Shown here: piece after piece, positions 54,379-64,000 of the stretch
Position numbering within the stretch: the first letter of the stretch is position 1
Layout: every line of letters starts with the position of its first letter
NCBI GenBank assembly: GCA_037179335.1
Contig: JAKZHN010000015.1
Span: forward strand, 806,001-870,000
Length of the DNA stretch: 64,000 bases
Origin: Cyclaneusma minus
Taxonomy: Eukaryota > Ascomycota > Leotiomycetes > Marthamycetales > Marthamycetaceae
Direction: 5' to 3'
Notes under the pieces: model-generated
Database searches by the model: none
Seen by the model: only the letters and a program-made list of their open reading frames with translations
Told to the model about the DNA's origin: nothing
Position numbers and translations under genes: made by a program

Positions 54379-56689
54379 ATGTGGGATTCTCTGCTGTTCG
54401 TCTGCACTGCGGCCTTGCTTCTGCCATTCTCGGACGCATCAGTATCGGATAGTTACAGCCACTCGTTCGGTGCCCCTGGGCAAGCAAAACTATTTGATTA
54501 TGTAGTAGGTACCCTATTGATTCAGCAAAAAGCGAGGATTGAAGATGATTTCATGCCAAGGACCGGCTGGTTGACATATGTCTAGATAGTAGGCGGCGGA
54601 AATGCCGGGCTGATCGCGGCCTTGCGATTAACTTCCGAAAGCAACTACACAGTTGCCGTGGTGGAAGCCGGAGGCTTTTATGAGGATGATGCGGGCAATA
54701 GTAGCGAGATTCCGGCGTACGAGTCTGAGTTCCTCAGTTCACCATCGACTATCGATTGGAAGATGACTACCGCGCCTCAATCGGTGAGCAAGCAGTAGTA
54801 CCTGTTGCAAATACTGCAGCACACCCTTGTACGGGTTGGTTCAACTGACTTGAGACTTTGATACCAGCAACTCGGCGGGCGGTCCGTTCTTTATTCGCAG
54901 GGGAAGACTTTTGGTGGCGGGTGAGTTAGCTCTCGATCCCAATTTTCGCGCAGAAAACATGGTTTACTGACTGAAACCAGTACAGCACGCAACGGCATGG
55001 CCTACCAAAGAGGTACTACTAGTTACTATAAGCGCTGGGCGGAATCCGTGGGCGACGAGAGTTACACTTGGACCAACATTCTGCCGTTCTTGAAGAAGAG
55101 TGTGCATTACACGCCAGCGAATATCGGCCTCCGCGGCGGTCCACCTGTGGCCGCGGATGCTAAAGCCTTTGACACCTTTGGTGGCCCACTACACGTCTCG
55201 TTTTGGAACTACTACGTCCCCGTTTCCGCGGCTTTTGCCAAAGGAATGATGGCACTGGGGCTTAAAGAGACCGGCTCTATACAAAGCGGAAGTCTCCTCG
55301 GATATGCACAGTTCCCCGCCACCATAAATCCCGAGACTCAACTCCGTGACTCGTCTGAGACATCATTCCTGAAGGCAGGAACGGCACAGCGTCGTGGGGC
55401 GCAAAGGATTAGCATATACCCACACACATTGGCACGAAAGCTTGTTTTCAACGCCGCAAAAACGGCCACTGGTGTGGCGGTAACGACAAACTCATCAACA
55501 TATACTCTTAGTGCGACGAAGGAGGTCATCCTCGCAGCGGGCGTTTTCCGGACACCGCAACTTCTCATGACCTCGGGCATCGGGCCATCTGACACACTTC
55601 AAAGCTTGGATATTCCCATTATCAGCGAGCTTTCTGGCGTTGGAAAGAACCTCTTGGTACGCATATTTTTTCTCGAGCCCCCGTGGTTTTCAATCAGAAT
55701 TCAAAACATGGGTCTCTAACTTCTCAACCTTGTGCTCCTCGATTTAGGACCATCCTGATTTCGGTACACTGTTTTCCGTGCATGGAGTCTCCCAACACAG
55801 GTTGTGGAATAACGAGACGTATGCAGCTGAAGCCAAGGCGCAGTTCAAGACCTCCAGCTCTGGGCCTCTAACGGCGTTCGCCAGCAACTATATCTGTAAG
55901 TTTCTCGCATTATTGCATTGAAGCCAAGCTTTCAATGACGCTGGCATATGTTGCGGACTCCCACTCACCATCTTCGCATCCCAGTATTCGATAAATTCCC
56001 CAACGGCACGAATTTCAGCGCGCCCACGACTCAAACCCTCGGAAAACTCCCCCCTGACTGGCCCCATGCCGAGTACATTTGGAACACGGCGGGACTCCCA
56101 ACGAACACAAGTGGTGACCAGCTCAGCCTCGGCGTCGTTGTTCTGGCCCCCTCGTCTGTCGGGTCCGTCACCATCAACTCCACCGACACGGCCGACAGTC
56201 CCGTGATTGACGTCCAGTGGTTTGCCACCGACGCCGACCGCGAGCTGGGTATCGCGGGCCTCAGGCGTGCCCGGTACCTTGCCGAGGCCACCGGCGTGAT
56301 TGACACCGAGGTGCTGCCCGGCTCCGGTGTCCAAACGGACGCGCAAATCTGGGATTGGATCCAGACCGTCGCCTCGCCGAGCCATCATGCCGCCGGCACG
56401 TGCAAGATGGGCCGTCGCAACGATACCTCGGCCGTTGTTGACAGCAAAGGCTGTGTCTTAGGCGGCGTCTCGTCTCTTCGTATCATTGATTCTAGCGTCA
56501 TGCCGGTGTTGCTACCCGGGCAACCTATGGCCACAGTTTGTAAGTCAGCCGCTTTATCTTGAACAAATACTTTTGTCTGCAATATCAGTCATCACCGGGT
56601 ACACTTGCTAACACTGGCTAGACGGCGTTGCAGAGAAACTGTCCGATGATATTCTATCTGGGTATAGATGTCAGGCAATGCTTGGGTAA
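54379..56689 (+). CDS. secreted GMC oxidoreductase (FAD) of the PKS cluster
   Basis: Exons 54379-54504, 54586-54783, 54868-54920, 54981-55656, 55748-55895, 55985-56539 and 56622-56689 give 607 residues. A signal peptide (MWDSLLFVCTAALLLPFSDA) comes first. Joining exons 1 and 2 gives FDYVIVGGGNAGL, the FAD-binding GxGxxG, with VVEAGG after it. GMC signatures follow: GGGTARNGMAYQRGT, LAAGVFRTPQLLMTSGIGPS and, near the C terminus, SHHAAGTCKMG with the catalytic His. The second active-site position, usually His or Asn, appears as Gln in PGQPMATVYGVAEKL, which may affect turnover. Cluster GMC enzymes oxidise alcohols or close rings; secretion suggests a late extracellular or vesicular step. Confidence 0.88.
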
Positions 56690-56829
56690 TATCGCAGTCG
56701 CGTTAATTATAGAGTAGACCCCGTTTCGTGTTATTTTCAATTTACTCCTATGTACTAGGAAAATCCAGCCGCAACGGCGGCAATGCTTTCACGGATCGGC
56801 GGTAGACATTTTACGGACTGCATTTGCAA

Positions 56830-57890
56830 ATCTCTGCTTGCCGCCTTGCCGCACTAGCGACCCCCTTTCCCTATGAAAAATCCTCTTCGTCTTTCCTCCT
56901 CTTTCTCTCCAGGCCCTAATCACATTCCCAAAAACGCCGTATATCGTGTCACTTGACCGGGGTCTTCCCCATTGGCAACCGTTCGACCTCTGGGAAGAGC
57001 ACCTCTTAACATTGTAAACGATAACTGTTTTTGCAACCGGGGTACCTTAGCTTTGCTGAAATGACAAGGGAGTGGAAAGTCAACAGCAAGAAACGGCATA
57101 AGAAAATGAAATTCTCACGAAATTTTCCCGCAATGCTTGCCGCTCTGCAGCACTAGCGCCATTGTTTTCTATAAAAAACCCACCGTATTTTTCTTTTGAT
57201 CTCTTTTACATCTAATCTAGATCAACCAACTGACGGGAAGGCTTCAGAAGCCAATGCTGAGACTTCACCTCCTTCTGCAAGGCAAGAACCTCCCAGAGGG
57301 CCCAAAGATCCCGACACCTTCCGCCTTGGTATTCTGGTCGGCATCCACAGCAACTCCTAGGCTTTGGGGTGCCATGTTCAACCAAACGATAAGGCTATCC
57401 GCAATTGGTGAAACTTTGGAGAGACGAGAGAGAGACCTGAAGTCGACGAAAGGAGATTCAAACGACAGATCCTCCATAGATTATATTTCCAAATTGCCTT
57501 TTACGCCAGAGAGGACTGGCGGGTCGGGCTAGGCTACGGCACTAGCATCGCTTATTTCCTATAAAAAACTTTCGTCCCTCCTTCTCCTTTCTCTATCAAG
57601 CCACGGAGCTGCTGGTACTGAAGCTGGATGGTTTTCGCCTTTGCCTCCGAAAATTAATCGATTGACATGTGCCACGAGGTCAGCCCTTCCGGCTTGGTGT
57701 TCTAGTCGGCCACAGCGACCTCTGGGCTCTAGAAGCCGCCAAGCAAATGATGTGGGTGTCTGCTTTCAGTGGGGCTTCGGAAGGGCGAGAGGAGGACGGA
57801 AGATCAACAGCACAAGAATTAAACAACAGATTCTCCCCAGATTATATTCCCAAGTCCTTTCCTGCAGCAGAGCGGAGTAGAATTTTTCCT
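56830..57890 (+). repeat. degenerate tandem repeat of about 380-390 bp, three or more units
   Basis: Units begin with a GCACTAGCG..TTTCCTATAAAAA block (about 56848, 57150, 57537). The second and third units also share CCTTCCGCCTTGGTATTCTG / CCTTCCGGCTTGGTGTTCTA with an offset of about 378 bp. Translations of the second and third units resemble each other (STKGDSNDRSSIDYISKLPF and STAQELNNRFSPDYIPKSF), so the unit may once have been coding. A weaker copy of the first block is near 58215. Confidence 0.55.
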
Positions 57891-59027
57891 CCCTGCACTC
57901 AAACTGACTGGGAACGCCGCCGGCTATGATTGCGATTGGCAGGCTACGCACCCTGAGATCGAAAGTCTTTGGCGGCTGTCCCTGAGCAGATTTGGGGGAT
58001 TGGCGGGGATAGGGAGAGAAGTCACTTGGCTAGCATGATTGGGATTCGGGGTGGGGAAAACTTCGTTCTCAATCAGGTCGTTTCCAAACACCTTGCTGCT
58101 GTTCAAACTCGTCTGTGTCCCTTACTAGCGAGGGGAGGTGGGGAGAGTATTTAAAATCGTGGGAAGACAGAAGGAAGTTCTTGCGAAGAGAGCTGTTGTG
58201 GGAATTGCGGTGGCGTGAAAGCTAGCGTTGCTTTTTCTCTGTAATAGACCTCTTTTTTTTCTTCCTCCTCGTCTTCTCTCCTTAATCAAAATAGCAAAGA
58301 GGACAATACCGAGATATCTTTATAGGCAGCGCGGACCGCTTGTTCTCGTTTAGTCGGAGCGGGGAGACCACCGAGCTTAAGCTGTAAACGGTGAAGCTGG
58401 CGGGCGGTCCGACAGGATGGCGAGGGTCTCGATTGGCTCGGAGTGTCATAAAAAAGACTCCATGAAGGGCGTCCTGATCGATGCGAGGAGTGCGAAGTCT
58501 GCACGGAGCCCACCGTCTTGCTATCTTGATGTCCCCCAGCGGATAACCAAGGCTCTCTGGAAGAGGGAGAGAGGAGAGAAGTGACGGACGTTGAGGCGAA
58601 TGCTATCCAATACGTCGAATGTCTGTTCTCTGTGCTCTGGGGTCATTGCCGAAGGAGGGGACGCAATATGTAGACGACTTGGTCAAGGAGGCGATACATC
58701 TCTGAAACGAAAGCCGCCAACAGACTACGCCGATTCTGGTCCAGCTCAACAAGCTGACCATAGTCTTCTTTTCCTTGCTGGACCAATGAAGCGCAGTTGT
58801 CGGTTTATATAGAGATCCAAGTGATGGCCGGTGGAGTTTGGGACTATGCGTTGCGGCTTGCGGTGGCTACGCAAATATGGGGATGCCATGCTGGTGAGGC
58901 AGGTGATGGGATGCGGTATCCGCTCGCAGGGAAGTCTAGGTGATGCAGATCTCAATGCTGCCAGCCTGAGCCAAGCTTGGTCTTGTTCAATTGTCCAAGT
59001 TGGTCTTCCTTGTCGGTCTTCCTTGGT
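57891..59027. other. repeat-rich, no supported gene
   Basis: 57895-57965 matches 39090-39160 in part. The remainder has open stretches on both strands without motif. Confidence 0.4.
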
Positions 59028-59195
59028 TGAGGAGCGGAGCGAGCATGCAATGGAGCGAGATGCTGTCGCAAAAGTGTATACAACAGCGGCGGTGCGTTTG
59101 TTTGCGTATCTCTACTAGGCTGCGGCTTTTAGCGATACTAGGTAGCAGACTTTTCCCAGAAATTTCAGGGTGTCGTTATTTCCTGGCCGTCGTTT
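59028..59195 (+). repeat. dispersed repeat D, copy 2
   Basis: Matches 38580-38750 in the same orientation. The flanks differ, so the shared unit is about 165 bp. Confidence 0.8.
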
Positions 59196-59964
59196 TGACT
59201 TTCCTGTATAGTGATGGTCAACCGGACCTCCAGTGTGTGGCACAATATTTACTTCGAGGGTTCATGGGTATTCATGACTATGAGCTGGGGACCCAAGGGG
59301 ATGGACATGTCACAGGTCAGTCGTCAAGAGTTTAGAGGAGCAGATTCGGGAATTTCAGCTTCGGCATGGAGAGCAATGATGATACGGAGGGGTAGGTAAG
59401 TATGAGGGCTTTGGGAGGAGCAATGGGCAGTTCGACATGTGAATAGGCTCCGAAGTCAAATCAAGAATTCTCGGCTAGGTACGCAAGTTAAAAGTGAAGT
59501 CACGCGGTTGCCAAAATACAGCTGGACTGTCTGTGAGTACCAGTTGATCGGCAAGACCATGATAGGTCAGAGTATTAGGTGTCTAATTGTGGGATGAATG
59601 ACAACTTTATTGAAAGTCGGGTTCTATTGGCTGGAATGACCAGCGTTAGGAGACGGCTTGGGGGTGGCAATTGCTGGGTTGAGAACACTAAAGGTCTAAA
59701 AGGGAAGGCGGGAACTTTTGAGGCTATTCTCAGTACGTGACTGCCCCAGGGGCGCCCTGACTTCCAACAAATTGTCACAAACAGATCCAGATTTCCTTGC
59801 TTGGCTTCAGCCTTCCACCTTTCCATGCAGTCCCACAAAACTTGGTTCGCATACTAGTGCACAGTTTTCCTTCTTGCTCTGTGGTATTGGAACCGATGAG
59901 AGGAACAGCCGGTCACCAGGCTCTGAGAGAATCCAACGTAGGAATGGCTCTCGAGCGAGACTTC
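59196..59964. other. no supported gene
   Basis: 3' flank of the APH gene and intergenic DNA. Confidence 0.45.
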
Positions 59965-61410
59965 CTACGATTCCGTACGCCCCCTCAGACTCTCCTCCGG
60001 GACTTCTTCCTTCTCAAGCTTGTCCAGCCACTTGCGAGTTCCATCGTGCACCCGGTCGTCGTAAAGGTAGTGAACGGAGAAACGGAATGTCGGCTTCAAG
60101 GAAATTTTCTGGTTCTCCTCGGCCCATTCGGAATCAATTTCCGCCATTCGGTCGAGGAAGGCCCGTCGTAAGATGGTTGTCTCATATTCGCTCATATCGT
60201 GCCAGAACTTGGTGGGAATATTGTTCGGGCTGCATTCTGCTCCATCTTCGGGGTTGTGTGGAGCATAGTCTTCGAGGCGTGGTTTCTCCAGTTTGGTCCT
60301 ACCCAAGAGGAATCCGGGGACTCCGAGACTTCTCCACATGGGAACCGCCGATACACACTCCCAGTCAACGATACTAGTTATCATTCCGCTGTCATTGACT
60401 AGTATGTTCTTGCTGAGGAGGCCCTCGTGGAGCAAGACAGTAGGCTCTGCGGAGGTGTTTGCGGGAAACAATTTGGGGAGGAGCTTGAGTAGTCGACCAG
60501 CTAGCTCTTTGAAGGGAGAAGTCTCCATTGTACCCGGATCGTTGCTCTCCTGCGAGGTGGCCCTTTCGTCTTCTTCGCAAATGCCGAGTCTCAACTGAGC
60601 ATGCAGCCAATCGTGAGAGTTCTTGAATGGTCCATGGCTAACATCAAGCTTGAGACGATCATTGCAGAAGAAGTTCATCTCACTGATTTGGCCGATTGTT
60701 CCAGCGGAGTCGGAGATGCTGCCGATGCCTTTGAGCTGGCAATGGAACAACTGCGAAGTGTATCGCGCCATCACATCCACGAGCTGCTGCTTCATTTCGA
60801 AAGTCATGTACCTCCACTTGTCGCGTAGGGGGGCGCCAGGCGGCATCTCTATCAAGATCCATTCAAAGCCAAGCTCATTATCGCTGGAGGCGTCGAAGGC
60901 GTAGACTTTGGGGACGGGGATATCGGTGTGTTGGCGAACGAATTCGAGGGTAGCTACCTCGTTACGCGTTTTCCAGGGGGCTTCGAGAGGGGCTGAGATG
61001 CGCAGGAGTGCGGTTCGGGGATCTGAAGTCGCAGTGGCTGCAGTCTGGATCCTGTACTGCACGTTGTAACAACCTGTGCCGTGGAGGAAGACCCTGCAAG
61101 TACCGTACCGCGAGATGCCGAGTTGCTTGCGGGCGAGGGCCTTGATCAGGTCGATGTCCGGGATTCGCTCCCATTCATCCCAATCTTCCTCCATCGGTCT
61201 TTCGAAACGCTTGGCATACTCATCTGTCCTGGAGGCCAAAGGCATATCGTTTTCTTGCTTCGAGGGCGCAGCGGGGGTCGACTGCGGCTTGGCTGTAGCC
61301 ATCTCTGCAGTTGTCGATGATGAATGTGAGGCAGGTTTCGACTTCTTCACAGCCCGCGTCTCTCTGGCTGGCATATTTTGGCCAGAAGACGTAGATTTGT
61401 GTTTCGGCAT
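59965..61410 (-). CDS. APH/choline-kinase-fold phosphotransferase-like protein, catalytic Asp missing
   Basis: 481 residues, single exon, from the ATG at 61408-61410 (MPKHKSTSSGQNMPARETRA). The frame is open upstream only from a GTG. The N-terminal 75 residues are Lys/Ser-rich and disordered. The kinase-like N lobe includes GTGCYNVQYRIQ, ALLRISAPLEAPWKTRNEVA and FEWILIEMPPGAPLRDKW. In the C lobe the catalytic loop usual in fungal members, His-x-Asp-Leu-x3-Asn, reads HEGLLSKN, with Gly where Asp is expected. The metal-binding Asp is kept in SIVDWECVSAVPMW. It may be a pseudokinase or a diverged enzyme. Substrates of this large fungal family are mostly unknown. Confidence 0.8.
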   Translation of the reverse strand: MPKHKSTSSGQNMPARETRAVKKSKPASHSSSTTAEMATAKPQSTPAAPSKQENDMPLASRTDEYAKRFERPMEEDWDEWERIPDIDLIKALARKQLGISRYGTCRVFLHGTGCYNVQYRIQTAATATSDPRTALLRISAPLEAPWKTRNEVATLEFVRQHTDIPVPKVYAFDASSDNELGFEWILIEMPPGAPLRDKWRYMTFEMKQQLVDVMARYTSQLFHCQLKGIGSISDSAGTIGQISEMNFFCNDRLKLDVSHGPFKNSHDWLHAQLRLGICEEDERATSQESNDPGTMETSPFKELAGRLLKLLPKLFPANTSAEPTVLLHEGLLSKNILVNDSGMITSIVDWECVSAVPMWRSLGVPGFLLGRTKLEKPRLEDYAPHNPEDGAECSPNNIPTKFWHDMSEYETTILRRAFLDRMAEIDSEWAEENQKISLKPTFRFSVHYLYDDRVHDGTRKWLDKLEKEEVPEESLRGRTES

Positions 61411-62406
61411 GGTCCTAGATGCGTTGTTGAGACTTTGCAGTGTTTTGGAGGTGCGCAGAGTTCTGTTGTATGGCTGCGAGGACACAGCGGAGATGTGACT
61501 CCAATGTGAAGGTGAACGAGCTGAGAACCTGTTGCTGGTGCAGCAAAGACAGGGGGTTGTCACGCGCAGGCTTTGAAGCTCTGACCCTCTGAGAGAGAGC
61601 TGGGAAATCTCTCACGCTCTTGAGCTGGAGCACGGTGGCCCCTGCCCTCACTTGGGCGGGAGGTTCTTCCATAGTCGACAGAAGATGTAGAACCGGCAGA
61701 GGGTGTAGAGCCAACAGAAGATCTGGCAACGGCGCTGCGGAAGCTGAGCGGGTGGTGGGAGGGTTGGTGACCTCCTTCGCTTCAGCCTCGTGACCAGCCC
61801 CGTGACCGGACCAGGGCCGTCACATGATGCTCATGGGGGCAGATTCGAAGTAAATTCCAGTAGGAAGCATTAACGACAGCAACGAAACCCGCACAATAGA
61901 ATGATAATTGATTTAAGACTGTGAGGCCGAACCAAAGTGCCACAACTAGCGTGATATCAAGGCAAAATAAGAAACGGCATGGAACACAGGAATGTCCCCA
62001 TCTTCACATTTACTTACTGTGACTACAATTATGAGACGAAATTTTGAACCCCCCTTCGAACGATTGGAAATATCCCCAGTAATTGGGAATATGCCCAGTG
62101 CTTGAAAATATTCACAAACGCTGGAATATTCTCAAAGATTGAGAATATCCCCAGATATCAAGAATCTGAAAATTTCCCAGAGATTTAGTATATTTCTAAA
62201 GATTAAGACGTTGCATTTAGAAAGGGGGTTCAGACTTTTGTCGTCCCATATCATGGGCATGGTGAAACGACGGCAAAGTCACAAAATCCAAGGACTCCTG
62301 TAACCGCTTTTCAGAAACAAGCCTAACCATTGGTATCATTCGCTGTGCATCCCAAAGCCATCTATCCAAATACAAGCCAAGAAACCTAAACCAAAAAGCG
62401 GCGCAC
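61411..62406. other. APH promoter and intergenic DNA with clustered GAATAT repeats
   Basis: No coding region. Between 62060 and 62200, GAATAT(T/C)CCCAG-like words recur in both orientations and form a near-perfect hairpin, listed separately. Confidence 0.45.
62123..62151. promoter_or_regulatory. inverted repeat in an AT-rich GAATAT cluster
   Basis: GGAATATTCTCAA (62123-62135), a 3-nt spacer, then TTGAGAATATCCC (62139-62151), pairing at 12 of 13 positions. The core nGAAnnTTCn is also the heat-shock-element half-pair. Whether it regulates the APH gene or is a terminator-like or MITE fragment is not clear. Confidence 0.35.
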
Positions 62407-64000
62407 TCACGCCTCCGACAAAACAGCTTTCTCGCACCCCTTTTTGTCTCCGCTGCGAGCGTCATCACTGCTTCCACTCCCATCTAGCTCTTGCTCCATA
62501 CCCTCGAGGACCAATCCCTCTCTCCCAAGCATCTGGTGCTCGACTGCAAGCTTGGGTCCCTTGAACCACTTCTTTGCACTCGCAAACCACCAGATGATCA
62601 CAATCAACATCGGACCTCCGTAGACCACAACTGTCCAATTCATGGTTTGAAGTGTCAAATCGTTGCCTCGAACGCTGGGAAGACAGAGTATAGGCATCAT
62701 CAATAGCACAAATGAACATCCCATAGCTCCAATGGGTTTTGAGAATTTCCCCAAGTGCCAGGGGCCACGTCGGAATCGGTCGCCGACGAAGAATATGCGG
62801 ATGAAGATGGGGATTGTGAAGGAGACGTAGGCGGCTAGTGCACCGATGCTGAAGATGGCTCCGATGGCGACGGTTCCACCGAATATGAGCAGACAGAGGC
62901 AGATTCCAATCATGGTGTTGAACCAGACGGCATTGACTGGTGTGCGAGTCAGGGGATTGACTTGCTTGATCAAGCTGGAGAATGGGAAGCAGTCGTCACG
63001 AGCGTAGGCAAAAGTCACGCGGGAGGCAGCAATCATGGCTCCCTGGCCCATGGAGAAGCCACACATGATGGTGAGGGAGAGGATGGCCATTGCCGTCTTC
63101 TGAGGCATCACTTGGATAAGATAGGAGGCCCAGGGTTGACCTAGATCGGAACCAAGCACGGCGTCGATGTCGACTACTGTGTATGCAACGACGAGTTGCA
63201 AGAACCAGCCGAAGATGCCGCCGACTCCTGAGGTCAAGACGATGGCACGAGGAGAGGCGATGCTTGCATTGCTGCATTCTTCGGACAAGTGGAAGGGAGC
63301 GTCGTAGCCGGACATGGTCCAAATGATGGCCACGAAGGACATGAGAATCGCCACACCATCAGGCCACTCAGTATCGTTTTGGATTTGCCATACTACTGAA
63401 TTTGAGGCGAATTTGGGAGATGTGTTGACAGAGGCAGGGATCATGATGAGGACGATGATCAGGCAGATAATGTTCAAGGTGCTGCCGTAGGAGTTGAAAC
63501 GAGCAATCCAGAGGGTGGGCATGCTGGAAATGCAGGCATGGATGATGAGAATGAATGCGGTAAGGAGGAAGGTTTGATATTCGGTGGGAACGTATTCTGG
63601 ATTTCCAATCGAGGCAGCGGCGAGAATCATTGCTGCTAAAGCGTAGTCCACGGATGGAGCTGCAGTGACTTGACTGATCCAATTCGACCAGCCGGTGAGC
63701 CACGCAGCAAAGGGTCCCCATCCAGGGGGTGCCAGAACGGCCGCAGCGTAGTAAAGTCCTCCACTGTTGGCAGGTCAGTATTTGGGTGATAAAGACGGGC
63801 CATCACACAATTGCGCTCAACATACCTAGTCGGCATCGACGAGCATAACTCGGCCATTCCCATGGCAATGCATTGAATGAAGACCAGTGCTATCAGCCAT
63901 CCGTAAACCATGCCTCCCCGTCCAGCATATCCCATTCCGTAAACCAAGGTACTTGCGAAACTGGGTAACAATCCCAGTATGGCGAAGGAAACACAGAAAG
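62407..64000 (-). CDS. APC-superfamily amino acid/GABA/choline-type permease, 5' end outside the window
   Basis: Minus-strand exons 64000-63826 (runs off the window) and 63763-62407, with a 62-nt intron (GTATGT...AACAG) joining MPTS to GGLYYAAAVLAPPGWGPF. Visible signatures of the fungal UGA4/HNM1-like group: SVSFAILGLLPSFASTLVYG, SGGLYY, the IIWTMSGYDAPFHLSEECSN block and PVNAVWFNTMIGICLCLL. At least eleven hydrophobic segments are visible and the C terminus is acidic and cytoplasmic. It imports a small nitrogenous solute at the plasma membrane; which one cannot be told. The start codon and first helix lie beyond the edge. Confidence 0.88.

Noticed and set aside
61411..61563. 51-residue N-terminal extension of the APH protein
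   Set aside because: Starts at GTG. No ATG upstream of 61410 in this frame, and the residues look like leader sequence.
1..64000. CRISPR arrays, bacterial operons or ribosome binding sites
   Set aside because: No spaced direct-repeat array. Introns and domain content show a fungal nuclear genome, so these categories do not apply.

Overview
The window is nuclear DNA of a filamentous ascomycete (Pezizomycotina). Most genes carry one to ten short GT-AG introns, and a highly reducing polyketide synthase, Vps17, mitochondrial EF-G2, a GH11 xylanase and a MARVEL protein are all recognisable. Many open stretches begin at GTG or TTG, so starts were re-chosen at ATG and exons were joined by hand from splice signals and protein motifs.

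Layout. 1-2.2 kb: a gag-like, repeat-rich protein ending in a C2H2 finger. 2.7-11.5 kb: small hydrophobic genes, dominated by a tandem array of six ISG12/Ifi-6-16-like genes, two of them intact (7655-8051, 10814-11464), three with frame breaks or stops and one relic. 11.5-15.4 kb: mostly non-coding, with one decayed minus-strand gene. 15.46-16.99 kb: an SREBP-type bHLH factor. 18-19.7 kb: a diverged duplication. 20.2-21.0 kb: a GH11 xylanase. 22.7-23.35 kb: a MARVEL-domain protein.

23.8-33.0 kb is rearranged accessory DNA. An SF1 helicase pseudogene has its halves on opposite strands. Three copies of a module with a purine-rich tract, two of which also hold tRNA-like A and B boxes, lie here, together with an unknown 516-residue gene between two inverted copies. 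33.1-38.4 kb is a conserved housekeeping island: MEF2 and VPS17, divergently transcribed. 38.4-41.5 kb is AT-rich and repeat-rich, with a short hAT-like element that has an exact 8-bp target duplication.

41.5-56.7 kb is a biosynthetic gene cluster. An HR-PKS on the minus strand diverges from a short-chain dehydrogenase, followed by a 2-oxoglutarate/Fe(II) oxygenase and a secreted GMC oxidoreductase on the plus strand. The PKS/SDR promoter holds a perfect 28-bp palindrome with CGG-N10-CCG symmetry. The PKS would make a reduced, possibly methylated chain and the three redox enzymes would tailor it. The product cannot be read from sequence, and a one-base frame break lies between KS and AT as given. 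56.8-59.2 kb holds decayed repeats. 60.0-61.4 kb is an APH-fold protein lacking the usual catalytic Asp. The window ends inside an APC-family permease.

The two regions most worth attention are the decaying Ifi-6-16 array and the PKS cluster with its palindromic promoter.
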